Source: Acheta domesticus (Eukaryota; Arthropoda; Insecta; Orthoptera; Gryllidae). Taken from it: DNA of 64,000 bases. The notes under the pieces were generated by a model that was not told the DNA's origin, made no database searches, and saw only the letters and a program-made list of their open reading frames with translations. The position numbers and the translations under genes are program-made. The DNA lies in NCBI GenBank assembly GCA_031308135.1, contig JAHLJT010000631.1, forward strand, positions 175,171,282 through 175,235,281. The letters run 5' to 3'. Shown here piece after piece: positions 24,001 through 39,200 of the stretch (position 1 is the first letter of the stretch; every line of letters begins with the position of its first letter).

Positions 24001-27000
24001 ACTCTCGAGCATTTTAATGGCCGTTGCTACGGACGCGCTCTTAAAGTGGTGTTAAAATGGTTGGTTTCTATGGAACTAAGTGTGTGTTTATGAATGTAAA
24101 TAACAAAAAATAATATATTGAGAATTAAAAGTAAATAATATAAAAATACAAAAAAAATACGTCGCAACACTTCTTGTCGGATGTTCTTTTGGGTCAGTGG
24201 CCTCTACCCACCCGAAAATACGGTGTTGGAGAACCTACACTCTGAACCTACACCCCCATAAGAATGCTCCCTGAAGAGTTGTTTTGAAGAATACCTTCTT
24301 TAAGTGTATTATTAGGTCGCTTATTAAAGCAATTTTATGTATTTGCAAGCTCCTAATCTAAAAAATACCGTTTCATTTTTAAAGATTTATATTATATTAT
24401 AATTTTGTAATTGAAATTATACTGCCAAAAGTGATGATCCAATTCGCACTATAATATAAAAGAATCCCATCAAGTGATAATTTTCTTTCGAGTGATCCAA
24501 GTACTGCATACGGTAAACATCGGCGCGCGGGCAATACAATTTCTAGCGACCTCTGTTAACCATCGCCTGGGAGGCGTGGGACTCACTGTTGTCACATTTA
24601 GCTGTTATCACAACTGCATTTGGCGGCGTCCGAGATGGTCTGCACGGCCACCGCTCGATAGCAGCGCTAAAAAACGCAAAAACACATTTTTGGAACAATT
24701 TCGTAGAATCTTCTAGACGGATCTGCAAACAAATCATGTTTTCTACTAGCAAATCGAGACGCGTCTAATGGCACCTAATTTGTCTGAATTGATGGACGGG
24801 AAGGAGTCTAGCCGTGAGTGACGCACGGACGGACGCACTCACAGTAATTTTTAGACAAACAATTGGAATAGATGAGGTTTGTCTTGTTGCCAAGATAATG
24901 TAACCGTGTTAATGCACCACATTGCTGAAACTGGAATGTCACAATGTGCAAATATTTGATCCCCTGTGATCTGAGACCGGAAAACTGTTCCACCATATTG
25001 ACAAAAAATGTTCAAGGCAGATTGTGTTATCTCGTTGCTAGCCTGCAAGTGTCATTCTATTTCGTACGTCTTCACTCTCCCTGCCAATTGTATCGTATGC
25101 TAGAAAATCGTTCAATTGCCAAGATGCGATTTGATTCTATAACTCAGTCTGTGCTGTGCAGTTTGATTCTATAACTCAGACGTTTAAGTATTTCTTTGGC
25201 TTGGATCCTGATGGAAACAAATATTTGCATTCTGTAGTAATAAATTTTTAGCTGCTTACTTGGTTTCAATGATCGACTGCACTTGGGAAAAAATCAAATG
25301 GTGATATAGTTCTTAATTAAAGAAAATGGCGGACATTACCAAATACAGACCAAAACGTGCAAGTCGTCTGTATTCGGAAATGTTTTTTGTTAATGATTGA
25401 AGAATGAAACAATTGAAAATATAACCGAAAAAGCGTTCATAATAATAATTTAACACTTAACGAACGTTCTACAGTATTTTCATAATAGTTTCCCGTGTTA
25501 CATCTTCTATCCTCTCCTGTGTTCGGGATGTGGAGCTGGTTTGGGATCTTCCTCCCGCGGAATCTCCGCATTCGGACGTCTTAGGCCCGCGGCGCCTCAG
25601 AGATGTGTTGCGAGAAACGTGGAAAACCGAAACAAGCCCTCACACATTTGAATTTCGTGATCATCTCTTCGAAAGGGAAATAGTTCCTCCGCATTTCGCC
25701 CTGAGGAAGGACTCAGAATGTCGATCGAAACGTTGGCACCTGTGCCTAGGACGGGCCTACGTTTACATTTGAAACAATTTCTCATTTGGATTGGTGGGCG
25801 ACTGAGATTTCTCAAACTTCGCGTTTCCCTTTACGTTTGTTTTCTGTCGCTGATAAACTGCGTTAGAACTGAAGGAGGTTCTGGAACACTCAAATATGCA
25901 AACTGTTTCTTAAATTTCGCTATGTTTTTCTTCAAACGGAAATAAATGGTGAAAATGTGTTTGCGAAATTATACCCTTACTTGTATGAAACAAGTAGTAA
26001 TTAGCATTATAAAAAATGTAAGGAAAAAACTTGGGGTAGTTATACCGAAATAATAATTTTTTTTCTTCTGCTTTAGACAATTCCATTTCAGGGGATCTAT
26101 GGTTAAGGGGACTAAACCAGTTTTTCAAAAGTTAAAATAAATAACATTTAATTTATTAAATAAGAAAAGGGACCCAAGCTGAACTTATAGCCCTCTCTAC
26201 ACCATCAAGCTGGCAACTTCAGCTTGTGGCTCGTTAAGGCATTCAATCCATCGTATGTCAAATTTCTACAGGACCCTAAGCGTTTCTGACAGTTCTCAGG
26301 CGCCCCTGCCACATACCTTCATGCACATTGCAGCACTATTACGACATATGGATAAAATCTAAAACGTTAACACTTACCAACAGGTGATATGTCTTGAGGT
26401 GATGTAAATTCATAACCTCTGCTGCAGTTGAACCTCATTGTCACCCGAAATCTGACGTTGAAATCTGATTCTGCTGATGACAAGTACCTGGGCGCTTCTC
26501 CAGCGACTTTTGTTCGATTTAAATGTAGTGACTTTTGGCTGGGTCGCGGTTATCAAAAACGGGCTCTTTGTTATGGCTTTAATTTTTGATATTGAAGCTT
26601 CCTATTGGATGACAGTGTTCTTCCTCTTGGGAAGAACCCAGTCCCGATCTTGGGAAGTTCCTATATTTAAATCGGGTAATACATTGCGTATTAATCAGAA
26701 GAGCGGCTAGACTGAACCGTAGGTTTGACAAGCAAAAAAAATAAAAAAATAAAAAAAATCAAAAAAAATCGAGAACTGCTCCAGTGCAGTTACACGACCT
26801 ACCACACCACGTGGCGAGGAACACCTACTGTGCACCTGCCTCTTTTCCATACTTCTCGCAACACATATCAGTCAGGGTGGCCCGATCTAGGCATTCAAAG
26901 AAAAGGTTAGTGAGAGGGTAAACTGCGTTCTGACGGGACCCAGATTCTAGCTTGTCAGTCGTCTTGCGCGCCGGCGTGGGGTGCGGATAAATCCGAAAAG

Positions 27001-28617
27001 GCACAGGTGCCCACCCCAGGGTGAACTCCCCTTGGTATAGAGATAATATTATAAGAAGTGACCGTTTTGACAGCTACTGCTTGGCCACTGCTGGCAATAT
27101 AACTACAAGTTGCGTCCATACAATCTCTTTTACAGTGTGTTCGTTCACAGTTAGCTCATTTGTAAATGGCTTCATCACTATCACTTGCATTGCCATCGCC
27201 CTGCAAGCCATTCATTTGTTTTCCGATCTGTTAAAGAAATCCCTACTTAGAGTAACTTCTCATAATATATAAAAAGTTCTAGGTAGAACAAGGAATTGTG
27301 TGGAGTGGTGGACCACGCAGGGTTTCTAACGCATGTCTCAGTGTAGTCTGTTGTGTCTTACGTAGGCGTCTGCCCGCAGGTACTTCCTGCAGCCGCGGAG
27401 CGGGGCGCAGCGGGGCTCCCCGAAGCAGCCTGCGGGGGCGGGGGCGGGGTCGCCGCTGGCCGCGCTCGAAGGCCTCGGCTCTCTGCGCCTCAAGATCCAC
27501 TACACCGTCGACTACGTCTTCCCCAGCCCCGCCTACGACGCGCTTCGCGACCTGATCCTGCAGAGCCCGCAAGTCGAGGTGAGACTACCCAACTCCACGC
27601 TGGATGTTACTCATCTTCGGTTAAATGATTTACATCTAGACCACTGATTTATTGCGACTCATTTTCTCGGTATTGAAATTGGCTTTTAATCTCTAGACAA
27701 GGAACTATACTTCCGTTTTTCTTTCTTGGCGGGTGGAGGTGTGTCAACAAAATGGAATATCTCGCGGTATTTCGCGTCGTTTTTGATTGTGCCGCTAGAA
27801 GTCATATGATCGTGACTATCGAGCAGTGCTCGCGATCATGCGACTCCTAGCGGCATAACCGAGAACGACGCGAAATACCGTGAGGTATTCCATTTTGATG
27901 ACAACCCCCCCCCCCGTGCCAAGAAAGAAAAAACGAAGTATAAACACATCCATGTAAATTCGTGGATCTACAAAATGATGCAGACCTTTTCGTACAATTT
28001 GCATCGGTTATATATAAGAATAATATGTATTCACATATAAAAAACACTGCTTCCAGAATGACTCTTCCGATCCGTTACAAGCTTGGCGGTTATGGCCATC
28101 AGCTAACTCGGAACACTCACCGTGCTGGATACTCGGACTGACATGAAATTTTACCAATTAAAAAAAAATTACCAAATTTTAATTTTACCTTGTACAGCAC
28201 CTTCCAAAAGTCATAAACGTAAAATTTTCTGTGCAATGAAGCATTGTAACATGTGATTTTGCGACATTTATTATTCAGACCTTTAATGTCCTTACTGCTT
28301 GTCGAAGCGCCGGCCCTACGGTCATTATTCGTACGCTGCGCCGCCGTTATCAATCTGTCATCAGGGTCTCGCTCCGGGAGGCACGTAACATGTAGGGTAA
28401 CACAAACGGGTGTTTAACACGGTAAGTTCGGAAAGACGGGGGGTAATAATTCCAAATACAAATTTTTGCAAAGGTATGGGTCCCTGAACCTGTTATCTCG
28501 CAGTGGCGGCTCGTGCTAAGGTTGCACACCTCCAGATAATCGAAAAATATTTTATAATATGTTAGGAATATACATTTTCGTTTTAATACCATTCAATGTT
28601 TGAGATATTGCAGCAAT

Positions 28618-28682
<65 letters not shown>

Positions 28683-31600
28683 CATTTTGAACCATAGAGC
28701 ATCCAGTGAGCACTCTCCGGCGTCTGGTGCTCTCCAAGGTCTTGCCCCATAACACGCTCTTGGTTCTATTACTGCATTTGCTTGTTGGCTCTATGCTTCA
28801 ACGCAGAGCTCAATAGGGCCTTCGGTTGACAAACCAGTGGAGCGCTGGGCGGCCTGTAGACTTCGTGGGGAATACAAATTTACTGTCTTCCGTCTGACAC
28901 GAGCTGTAACATAATTTTATGAATTTCGCATGTAATTGGAAGTACACAATTAAGTCAATTATTGCCGTATTAAACGCATTATTTATTATGTTTGGAGAAT
29001 TTTTTTTCCATTTGATATTTAGGTTCGTTGAAAATGTTCACTTGATGACGTCTTTGTGTAAATTTGGCCGTTCTGGGAGGAAGTCCCTTTCTGTCTCTCA
29101 CGTGGATGCTTATTTCCGGCTGCAGTTACAGCTGTGTTCCAGACTGATGTGAGCGCTGGTGTAAGTAAGAGAATGAGTGGAAGGGTCTTTCATTATTAGA
29201 AAATATTCCAGGGTAGTGAAATTTTCGAAGTAAAATAATTTTATGGCGTAAAACGTGTCCAAATAATAGTGCTTGTTTCAAAGTGCAGGAGTGCGATTGC
29301 CGAATTTTCGAAACAAAATTCTTTTTTGTTTGGTTTATGACTTCTTTTTACCGTCAATTGTCTCAATGCGTAACTAATACGAAAACTTAAGTGCTCAGTG
29401 GAAATCAAAGCCTGAACCACTTGCACGGGTGGTGTATATACATGACACGGACACTACGCATAAAATTATTTAAGTATTGTTTGAATGTAGGCTTTTATTA
29501 AATTTAGTTTTTATTAATTTACATAAATTGCTTCCATTTTATTATTGTTCTTTATTTTGGAAATTGCACTTCCGTCATTCGATGCAACCTCCAATTTATT
29601 GGGACGCCAGCCACCAGTGTTATCTCGGTATAGGATAGATAAATAAGTAAATTCATTTTTGCGTTGATAACAAAATTTTCACAATAATGGGGTCTAACTA
29701 AAAGTGTCTAAAACATAGTATAACACAAAAGTCATCAAGCGCACCTTATGTAAGTTTCTTTTGCAGTAAGTTTTAGGTAGCATTGGTTTACGATATCCTT
29801 ACTTCAGTAGAATTAGTACGAACACGGTCACCATGTACTTTAAACCGAGGACATCAGCGGATAAGGCCTTTGCCATCTGTCGTGAACCAAAAGTGACACC
29901 GATTGACAGACGTCGCTTAACGTGCATGGCGCTGCCGATGCAACGGTTCACCCGCGGCAGGCGCGGAGGTCACGTACGGTCCTGATGAAAAATCTTCTCC
30001 AAACTCCTACTTCTAATATTCCACAGCATTTCAAAATTTTGATACGTGAGTTTTGCTTGGCGAAATTTCATATCTATCCGAGTACGCAGCATGGTGAGTG
30101 TTGTGTGTAATCTAATTTTTTACGGACGGCGACGCACTTTTTTTCGCGTCGCTGCCATTGAATAGCGTGTTCAAATAATTCGATAGCAAGTTGCCCAGGT
30201 ATACGCGTTAGAGAGCTGCGTTGTGGGGCTGCGGGAGGCTACATAGTTCTGTCGCCATATTGTGTGCCATGCCGGACGTACGGACTTCCAACATCGCCAG
30301 CTGTTGGTAGCAATGGATAGAGTAAGGCAGGCATACACGACATGTAGGATCTAGGCAACCGCCATGTACCATAAAGAAGCAGGGCGGACGGATTGTCCGC
30401 TATACGCGAACCGTTCCAGTGCCAACAATAGGTGTCGGTACAACATTTACTGTCACATCCTGCAAATGCGAATACCTTCGGCAGGATTCCCCGCACGGCG
30501 ACTGTTACGTCTGCCACTCATATCCAATAGCCTCGCTCTAGACTTCCCTGGAGGCGAGAACCACGGTCTTGAGGTCATGCAGGCCGGCAGCCGGTCGTCT
30601 TCAGTGACGAGTCTCACTTCTGTTTTAGTAGCGACGACCACCTGGTCCGTGTCTGGAGGCGCAGGGGGGAGCGCTAGGAAGAGCGGTTTGTGATATCACA
30701 ACACACGTCCCACGAACGTATACTGCGATTTTTCTTACTTTGCCCCTGAAGGCCCGTCTTCAGGATGGAGTACGTCACGGTATTTCGCGACGTTCTCAGT
30801 CGTATCGCCAGGTATCGCATGATCGCGACAGTATCAAGCAATGCTTGCGATCAAGCGACTTCTAGCGGCACAACGGAGAAAGACAAGACGCAAAATGCCG
30901 TGTGATATTCCATCGTGGCCTTATGGGCTTGAGGGGCACAGTCAGAAAAATCGCAGTAATAGTGTGGCGGGGAGCGCGCTGTTCAATGGTGCCTGTTCAC
31001 GTTTCTCCGGACTTCCACCGATAGTAATCACCATGACCTGCACGGCTCGTGTAGGAGGCTCTGATGTTCGTGAATTCCCACGCACTAGTCCTTCTTCAAC
31101 AAGACGACACTCGTCCTCCTACCACTGCCGCGTCTAGAGCGTGCTTGCAGCTGTGGGTGCCCCAATAAACTGAGATTGCAGCTCCATCGAATGACGGGAA
31201 TATAATTTCCAAAATTCAGAATACTAATATACAATAGAACGTAAGCAATTCCTGTAAATTAATTAAATCCAAGTGTAATACAATTTATATTAAAACATTA
31301 CTTACAGTTTTGGCCGTAGTGTCCGTTGGGTACATTAACTTCCCGCACTCATGATTCTAACTTTGGGCACTCGAGTTTTTGTATTCGTTCTGCATTGAGA
31401 CAATTACCGATAATAGCAACCATACAAAACAAAAACGAACTAACAAGGCTTACATCAAATAAAAATAAATTCACCAAATATCGTAAATAATGCATTCAAT
31501 ACCGTCAACAATTGAACGAACTTGTAACAATTGAACAACACGCGAATTTATAAAATTAGGTCGTAGGGTTCGAGTCCCGACACTATGATGGCTGGATTTT

Positions 31601-34600
31601 CGACAGAACGAGTTCAGCCGCAGTCTGGAGGAGAATTCGAGCGTCCGGCTGCTCCGATCGGTAGTTTTCCGTGATATCTCCGACCAGGCGAATGTCGGAG
31701 CAGTACCCTAGCAAAATGGGCTATGGACCGCGGGCGATCTTTCCTTTCCTTGACCTATCCTCACCCCTCACTTGCACGCATTTACACTAACATGCACTAC
31801 ACTAAAACACGTATTGGGGGACCAGTCGGGTGCTTAGAGCTTGTCCTGGGTGGGGCGGTGCCCCGCTGGTGAGAGATACCTGGTTGGAGAAAACTTCGCT
31901 AGCCGACCTGTTGGTCGGATCTCATTATCCAGCGGGAAGATCATCGCCACCTCCCGCAATAAAACATTCACTACACTTTCAGGACTAATGACCTTAGCCG
32001 TTGACGCGCGCGGAGACACTAATCAATCAGTGAATAGTGGTGCTTCAAGGCCGCCGAGGTCCCCACTTCCCTCTGCGGCGAGCCCCCCCCCTATCCTCCC
32101 TTTGCTCTGCGGTGTAGACCGGTGGCTTTATCTAAGAACTTCGCGGTGCGAAAACAACGGGGGCCCAACGTTGAAACATAGAGGCAAGCGGCCAAAGAAT
32201 AAGCCCAAGAGCTTAAGACATTGCTGACATTGGTACACTATACTGCGATTTTTCCATAGCTGCCTCTCCTGCCTCCACTCCTACTGACCAATTTGGAAGA
32301 ACTGCGCGCTCAGACCTGCTGCGCTGCTGTGGAATAATGGACTACCATAAATGACTCCACGACAGAGTCGTACAACTTCATTTCGCGGCGTCTGGACGCG
32401 AGTGTTTGCGAACATCCGACGCTAGCCCGACGCTATATTAATATGTACTACATTGAAACTATTTATGTTTGCAGAAAAATGTAACCAACCATCTGTTTAA
32501 AGCTGCCCATAGCAACGATGGATGTAGCAACGATGATCATAATAAACATGTTAGGGAGGAGGTGGGTGGGAAGAGCGAGGAGAGGCAGGGTGGAGGATTG
32601 TGGGATAGGGTACAATGAAATTGGTTTTGATATTGTGTTGTATAAAAAAATGTTACATTTTTCTCAATTTTTCGGTCCCCTAATAGTTTAATTGTGGAAC
32701 TTTGAGAATATCACAAGGACTAAACCTTTATTTCATAAGGAAAATTTCATGAGAAAATTGTGTTACAGCATTTCTGAAATAGCACTGATTTGAGTAACAC
32801 TAACATGCAAAACCTTGAGATTTCGAGAAGCTTTCATACAGGTAATTTGAAGCATATGTTATCTCAGCTGCATTAAATTATAATATACATGTGTACTTAC
32901 GAGTCAATAAAATAAGCACACATGTGCAGTTTTTGAAAAATCAAATGTTTAATCAAAATTAAGTTTGTGTTGTTATTTGGTGTGCCATCTGTTAGAAAAT
33001 TTTGACAATATTTTAAAGTACCTCCAAAAATCAAAATATCCATTTCAAACTTACAGGGCTTCGAGTTCATCCAGTTAGATGGGGATCAATTTTGGAGAAT
33101 ATAGTGTAGACGATTTAGGCGCTATCATTGACCACAAATAGACGGATGGACAGACAGGTAGATTGACAGACAGACAGATTGTCAGAGACGTTTTGCTGTC
33201 AACCAATTTTTCGGTATCGATGACCCAGAAAATGTGGATTATGACTAAACAACATGTTAGAGTAAACGATTTACTAGATATTGTCATATACAAAATGCAC
33301 ATACAAAAGAGTAATTCACTTTTTCTCTACAAGGGTCCGATAATTTATGAGTTTTTCTGCTCAAAAAACGATTTTTGCAACAGCATTACATACTTTCTTT
33401 TTACTACATAAGTGCATAGGAAGCAAAGAAAGACAAAAGTAATAAATCAATTTTGAAGTAACTTCCTGTACAATTTTTTGAAAAATTGGGAAGTTTTTGG
33501 GTACATTTTGATGAAGTAAAGGCAATTTAAAAAGAATGTTTTTCTCAAAAATGTTTCCAAATTTTTGCCTTGGATATTGCAAAGGATGCTTTAAAAAATG
33601 GCACAGGTCTTTTCTGTGAATTTTTGAAAATTCCAAAACTTACAAATAATGCAAATAGGCACATGCTCTTTTAGTATCATTAGTTCAAATTAATCAGTTA
33701 CATAATTTGTTAGTTTGTAGCTGCATCTTTCTTTAAGTTTATTTCCCATTTTAGACTCAACTATACAATATAAATATTATTAACAGCTCTTGCCCAATAT
33801 CCTTTTTCCCCCACAAAGTAGAGAATTTGTAACACAACTTTGCCAATAACAGAAGAGTAAAAATATGCATGTTTTTTGAGGTTACAAAACTATGTAATCA
33901 CTGGGTTGGACATTGATGAAAAAGAGACTGAGAATGTAGCTTCTCAAAGAATATAATTTTAAATGTAAATGTTTCATAATTTTTGTGAATGTTGCAGCCT
34001 ATTACATCTAGTGCAGCCTACATCTTGGGTGAAATAGTGCCTAGCAAGCTAGATGCTGCCCAGCCACTAGTTCGTGTGCTTGTTCACCATGACCAAATTG
34101 TTCCCATGGTGCGCGCTCTTGCCCACTGGGAGATTTCTAAACTCACGTAAGTATTTAGGGAATAGCGATGAATTGCTGCTGAAAATAAGTTTACTGAGTT
34201 GGGTCTCATGAAAATATTAGTTTTCACTGCAACTCAATTGAATAAACTTCAGTGAGTTGACTCTAGCAGCTTCCAATTTATGATGACTATTTTTTGTGAA
34301 AATAGGATGAGTTCATTTTAAATCGTAAACCATTCAACCAATACGGGGGGCGGGAGGGCAGGACTTGGGCCCTGCTTTCTATGCCATTTTTTATTTTTTT
34401 TCCTTTGCATTTGAAAATATTTGTTTTATATAAAACCACATGCTTTGTTTTGTTTTAGGGATGCCAATACTATTTTTAGGGGAAACACTCTTGTATCAAA
34501 AATGATGGATGAAGTAATGAGGTTAGCAGGATTACATTATCTTCATAATACATTGCGACCATCATTGGAGCTGCTATTCCAGGAACATAAGCCTTGTGAG

Positions 34601-36193
34601 ATTGATCCCACTCGTGTAAAAGATCCTAATGTTATTGAAACCAATTTGAACAATTTAAAGGTAAAGTTCTTAAGTTTTAAAATGTTTACGTTTGTTAATC
34701 TTTGCCCATGTTACTCAATTGTATATTTCAATTTTTTTTTATTTGTATAGTCTGAATATTTATTCAACAATTTCAGGGTTATGTACAAGCAATTTTCCAA
34801 GCCATCACAACGTCTGCTTTGCAGTGCCCAGTATTGATGTGTCAGTTATTTCATGTGCTCAAGGAAATAGCAAGTTACCATTTCCCCTGTAAGCATTTTA
34901 AACACTAAACATTTTCGAAGTTACTTATTTATCACCTCAGTAAAAGTTAAGAGACAAATCTGTTTTGTTTTTGACATTTCATAAATTAAAAACCTATTTA
35001 AGAAAATTATCATATTAATAATTGTGATATTGATTGTTTAAGTTTCTCATTTGTCTGAATGAGTTCATTCTACAAATATGTCTTATAAATACAGAGTTCA
35101 TTTTTTATGTACTGTTATTCTATATTATCAAAAAACTATTTTATGGTTTGCTTTTTAAGTGAAATGTATGTTTGTTTCAGCAAATAGGGAAGTCAAGTAC
35201 TCCGTAATTTCCGGTTTTGTGTTCTTAAGATTCTTTGCCCCAGCAATTTTGGGACCAAAACTTTTTGACCTTACCACTGAACAAATAGTAAGTGCACAGA
35301 TTTGTGAACTCATTTGTCATTTTATCTTCCATGCACACTGCCTTGCTTGGTTTTGCATATCTTAATTTATCATTAATCACTCACATCACTATAATCACAT
35401 TGTAATCATGAGCAAATTTAGAATTGTACAATACATTGGAACAAATACTACAGTAGATAAACAAAACTAGTTCAATTGTCATCCTTTGCTCGAAACCAGG
35501 CTTCATATTTGATTCCTTGTTGGGACACAATTTGAAAATATGTTCATAATAATAGCATATTATTTATATTGATCATATTATTCAATAATTTTATGGTTTC
35601 ACTTACTATTTCATCACTATATTATATAAACTTGAATTCAGACTAAGTTGAAACAGAATTAGACAACCCTTTTCATTTGATTTAATCTGATTGTAACTAA
35701 TTGCCTTATCTTGCTAACTTCACAAGCAGTTTTTGTCTCAAGGAATTTCAAAACTAGAAAATTTTAAGAACAAGTTTTAAGATTTATTTTTTGAATTACT
35801 TATTTTTTTCCTGATCTTCCTCTTTAATTTTGCCAGAAGAACTTTCACAATTTCTCAAATTGCATCTGAAGCTAACCTTTCCTCTGTGATTCATGGCAGT
35901 AATGAACCTCCCTCCCATTGTAGGAAAACATATGGATAATTTAATTTTGATATAAATTTTAAAAAATTGCAAACATTTTTCTGGAAGATTACAATTTTAT
36001 GAACTGCATTCTGGAAGTTTAAAAAAAATGAAAAGTATTTATTTGCTTGCTAGAATGAACCTTGTGTAGAATCATCAGAGGTGGATAACAACAACAATCA
36101 TCATCAATATCATCAAAATAGGGTGTCCATGTAATCCAAACGTATTAAAACATGTGATTTGTATCTCATTTTGTGGCTTGCTAATCATCTAAG

Positions 36194-36235
<42 letters not shown>

Positions 36236-39200
36236 TTTTCAAAAAATGTATTTGATGGTATTCTTCCTTTGTTGGTCAGAATTGTTTCAGAAGAAAATGT
36301 TAATTTTAATTCATTAAGCAACAAATAAATATGAAATATGTAAAAAAATTTTGTCAATATGTCATGTATTGAAACATTAATTGTATTACACAGTATTACG
36401 CTCTTCAAAAAATCAGCAGGAAAGAAATGTATACTATATTAAATATATTGACACATTGAATGCATTGTTTGTACAGGACCAGCAGACAAATCGCACTCTT
36501 ACACTTATCTCTAAGATTATACAAAGCCTAGGAAATCTAGTGAGTTGCCGTTCTCTACAGCAACCTTGCAAAGAGGAGTATATGACAGCTGTATATCAGA
36601 CCTTCTGTACAGAGCAACACATTCAAGCAATACGACAGGTAAGTTGATGCAATATAAGTAAACTTTTACAGTCTCATGTTCTATTACATGTGCTATAAAG
36701 AAAGTTATGTAATACTGTAAGAAATTGCAGTGGAGAATTTGTTAAAAATATGAATTTTGAGGGTCCCTAATACTGAAAAAGTGATTTTTTTCTAAAGCAT
36801 CTCTCTGTGAACAACATTAATACCTAAACCACACAAAGGACTTTTTTCCAACATGAATGTTCCCTCATTTTTCTGGCTGAACTGTAGGTCCTGTGAATTT
36901 GGAATGATTCTTTGAATTTTTGTGAGTGCTTTACATGAAGTCCTGAGAATGATTTAAAAAATGTGTCAAATGTTTTCACTCATTTTTTACACAAATAGGG
37001 AAATTAGTGCTCAAAAAAATTATAAACAATTAATTTTCATTAAATTCTCTAAAAATTTTTAAAAATTGCAAATTTGCAATTGATATTTGTTTGGACAAAT
37101 GCTTCATATGATCTCTTATGAAATTTCTTACAATTTCAGAAGTTGTTAAGAGTAAATACAGTGGAATCTCTTTAGTACACTTTTCAAGGGACTGAACATT
37201 TTTAATGTCATAAGCAGGAAAACGTTCTAATGAGAAATGCTCAATTATATACATTTTCCACATTTCCGTCCACCTTACCTTTCCACCTTTCCTTTCCACC
37301 TTAATATGGAAAATTAATGTGTAGATAATTAACAAGCAAATATCCATGAGATAAACTCATTTACTCATAAATGACATTAAATAAAACTAAATTACAAATA
37401 AAAAAAGCAAATTAATGCATCACTGTACTGCATCAAAGAAACAATGAAACACTGAAACTAATGGTAACATGTGGTAACACAATGAAGATGGTGCAGACGA
37501 TACAGTGAAACACATTTCTCCAACTCTGGAATTAGACCAAGTGAAAGTGTTACCCAAAAGTACTTGAAAACAACACTAATTGAAGATCGCGCTGGTACAC
37601 TGGAAAACATGTGCCTCTCCCGATGCAAGATGCCTACAATCTTTGAACGTGTTAAGTGAATTGAATGTGTTAACAAGAAATTTGATGGAATTTGGACTGG
37701 GATTGAAAATATGAATGTACTAAGTGGGAAAACTTGGTAACCAGGAACATGCTAACAAGATTCCACTGTATTTCCTTTCTTCTTTATGTACCTTACAAAA
37801 TAAGAGTACTACTTCATTTCCTCCTCCCACTCCAAGTTCATTTTTACATTATAGGAAAATAAGGGAAGGGGAAAGCATAGTGAAAGATAACTGTTGCATT
37901 GATTTCTTGCATATGAGATTTTCACTAGCGCAGATATTGGGCATCCCCCAATCATTAAACCACAAGCCCCTATTGATTTTTCATAGTTACACATAAGTTA
38001 GTTACACAGAAAGTCTTTGCAATTTTAGCACCATTAGTTTTAAAATGTAATAAGAATTCTCCATTTTATTTTATTTTATAATGTACCAAATTTTAACATG
38101 AACAATTGGTGAAAATATTTTCAGAACACATTCTTAATGTTTGTAATTCTACAAATATTTATTTACTACGTTTTCAGTTCCTGGAAATAATCTCTGCGGC
38201 CTCCAATCCAAATCCAAATCATCGAAATTTAGATTCACCAGTGATCTTGAAGGAAGGGTGAGTTAAGATCTGCTCTCTATTTTAATTAATATTAAAATAT
38301 ATTAATTAATATAATATAATATTAAATATATTAATTATATTGTATTAATTAATAATGATACGGTGATTTTAAAATATTAATTAGTAATAGTAAGCTACCA
38401 ATAAGGTATAGACTTGTGTTACAGAATGAATTTTTTTTTTTTATAATTACTTTGCCTTTAATATTTTTATACGCTGCTTTGGCTTCCAGTTCAAGGTGGG
38501 TATGTTCATTGTGTCTTACATTGTTCAAAGTTTATACTTAATATGCATAATTTTTAAATAATAACTGGGGCACTGATCACTGAATAGTATATTCTTCAAT
38601 AAGCATAGAATGATAGCTATTATTCTTGAGTTGATATTTATGACACGAGCGATGTAGGCAAGGCTGTTTTAACAGCTTTGGGGGCCCTTGGGCGTGCATT
38701 AATTTGGTGGCCCCCAGTTCTTACTTCTGATCTCCCCCCCCCCCAATTCAAAGACAAGTTTGTTAAAAAAACTAAATTTCTCATCACTGAGTGGCATTCT
38801 CGCAACTAGAGTTACTAGATGTCCATATTTAACAGGACATGTCCATATATTTAGCAATTGTCCTGGCGTCCGTATATATTTTCCAAAATCAGTAAATTGT
38901 CTGTAATTTCGTGTTACAAATAGTCATTGTCTTTTCAAGCACCATAAACTTTTTTCTCCTAAAATTAGATTTGCTTTCTTTCCCTGCTGCAATATTTTCA
39001 ACATTAAGGTATCGTACCGTGTACCAAAGTTGCATTTGTCTGAGCTTTGTGTCACACTCCTTATCTAGTAAGCCATGAGTGTACCTTTCCGGTACCTTTC
39101 TATGAGTATTTTAGATTTCTCTGTTAGACTGGTAGAAATAATCAGGAAGAAACAAGTCACCACTTCCACACATGGCTTGAGCAAAAGTGTGTCAATTTCA

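Larger units (their letters stand above)
27579..33997. other. RasGAP1 intron 5 (6.4 kb)
   Basis: It contains foldback family B copy 2, an (AT)n tract, a Tc1-like relic with a nested MITE, SINE S4, a lone MITE end at 32241 and a dispersed-repeat copy near 33 kb. It marks the switch from GC-rich to AT-rich exons. Confidence 0.8.

Noticed and set aside
25696..25740. Hammerhead-like text (CTGAGGA ... CGAAAC)
   Set aside because: The core differs from CUGAUGA and I could not pair stems II and III; it resembles a common retroelement motif but is not supported as a ribozyme.
30364..30693. 109-codon frame as an independent gene
   Set aside because: It crosses the Tc1-like relic in the wrong frame; transposase motifs are in another frame of the same strand.
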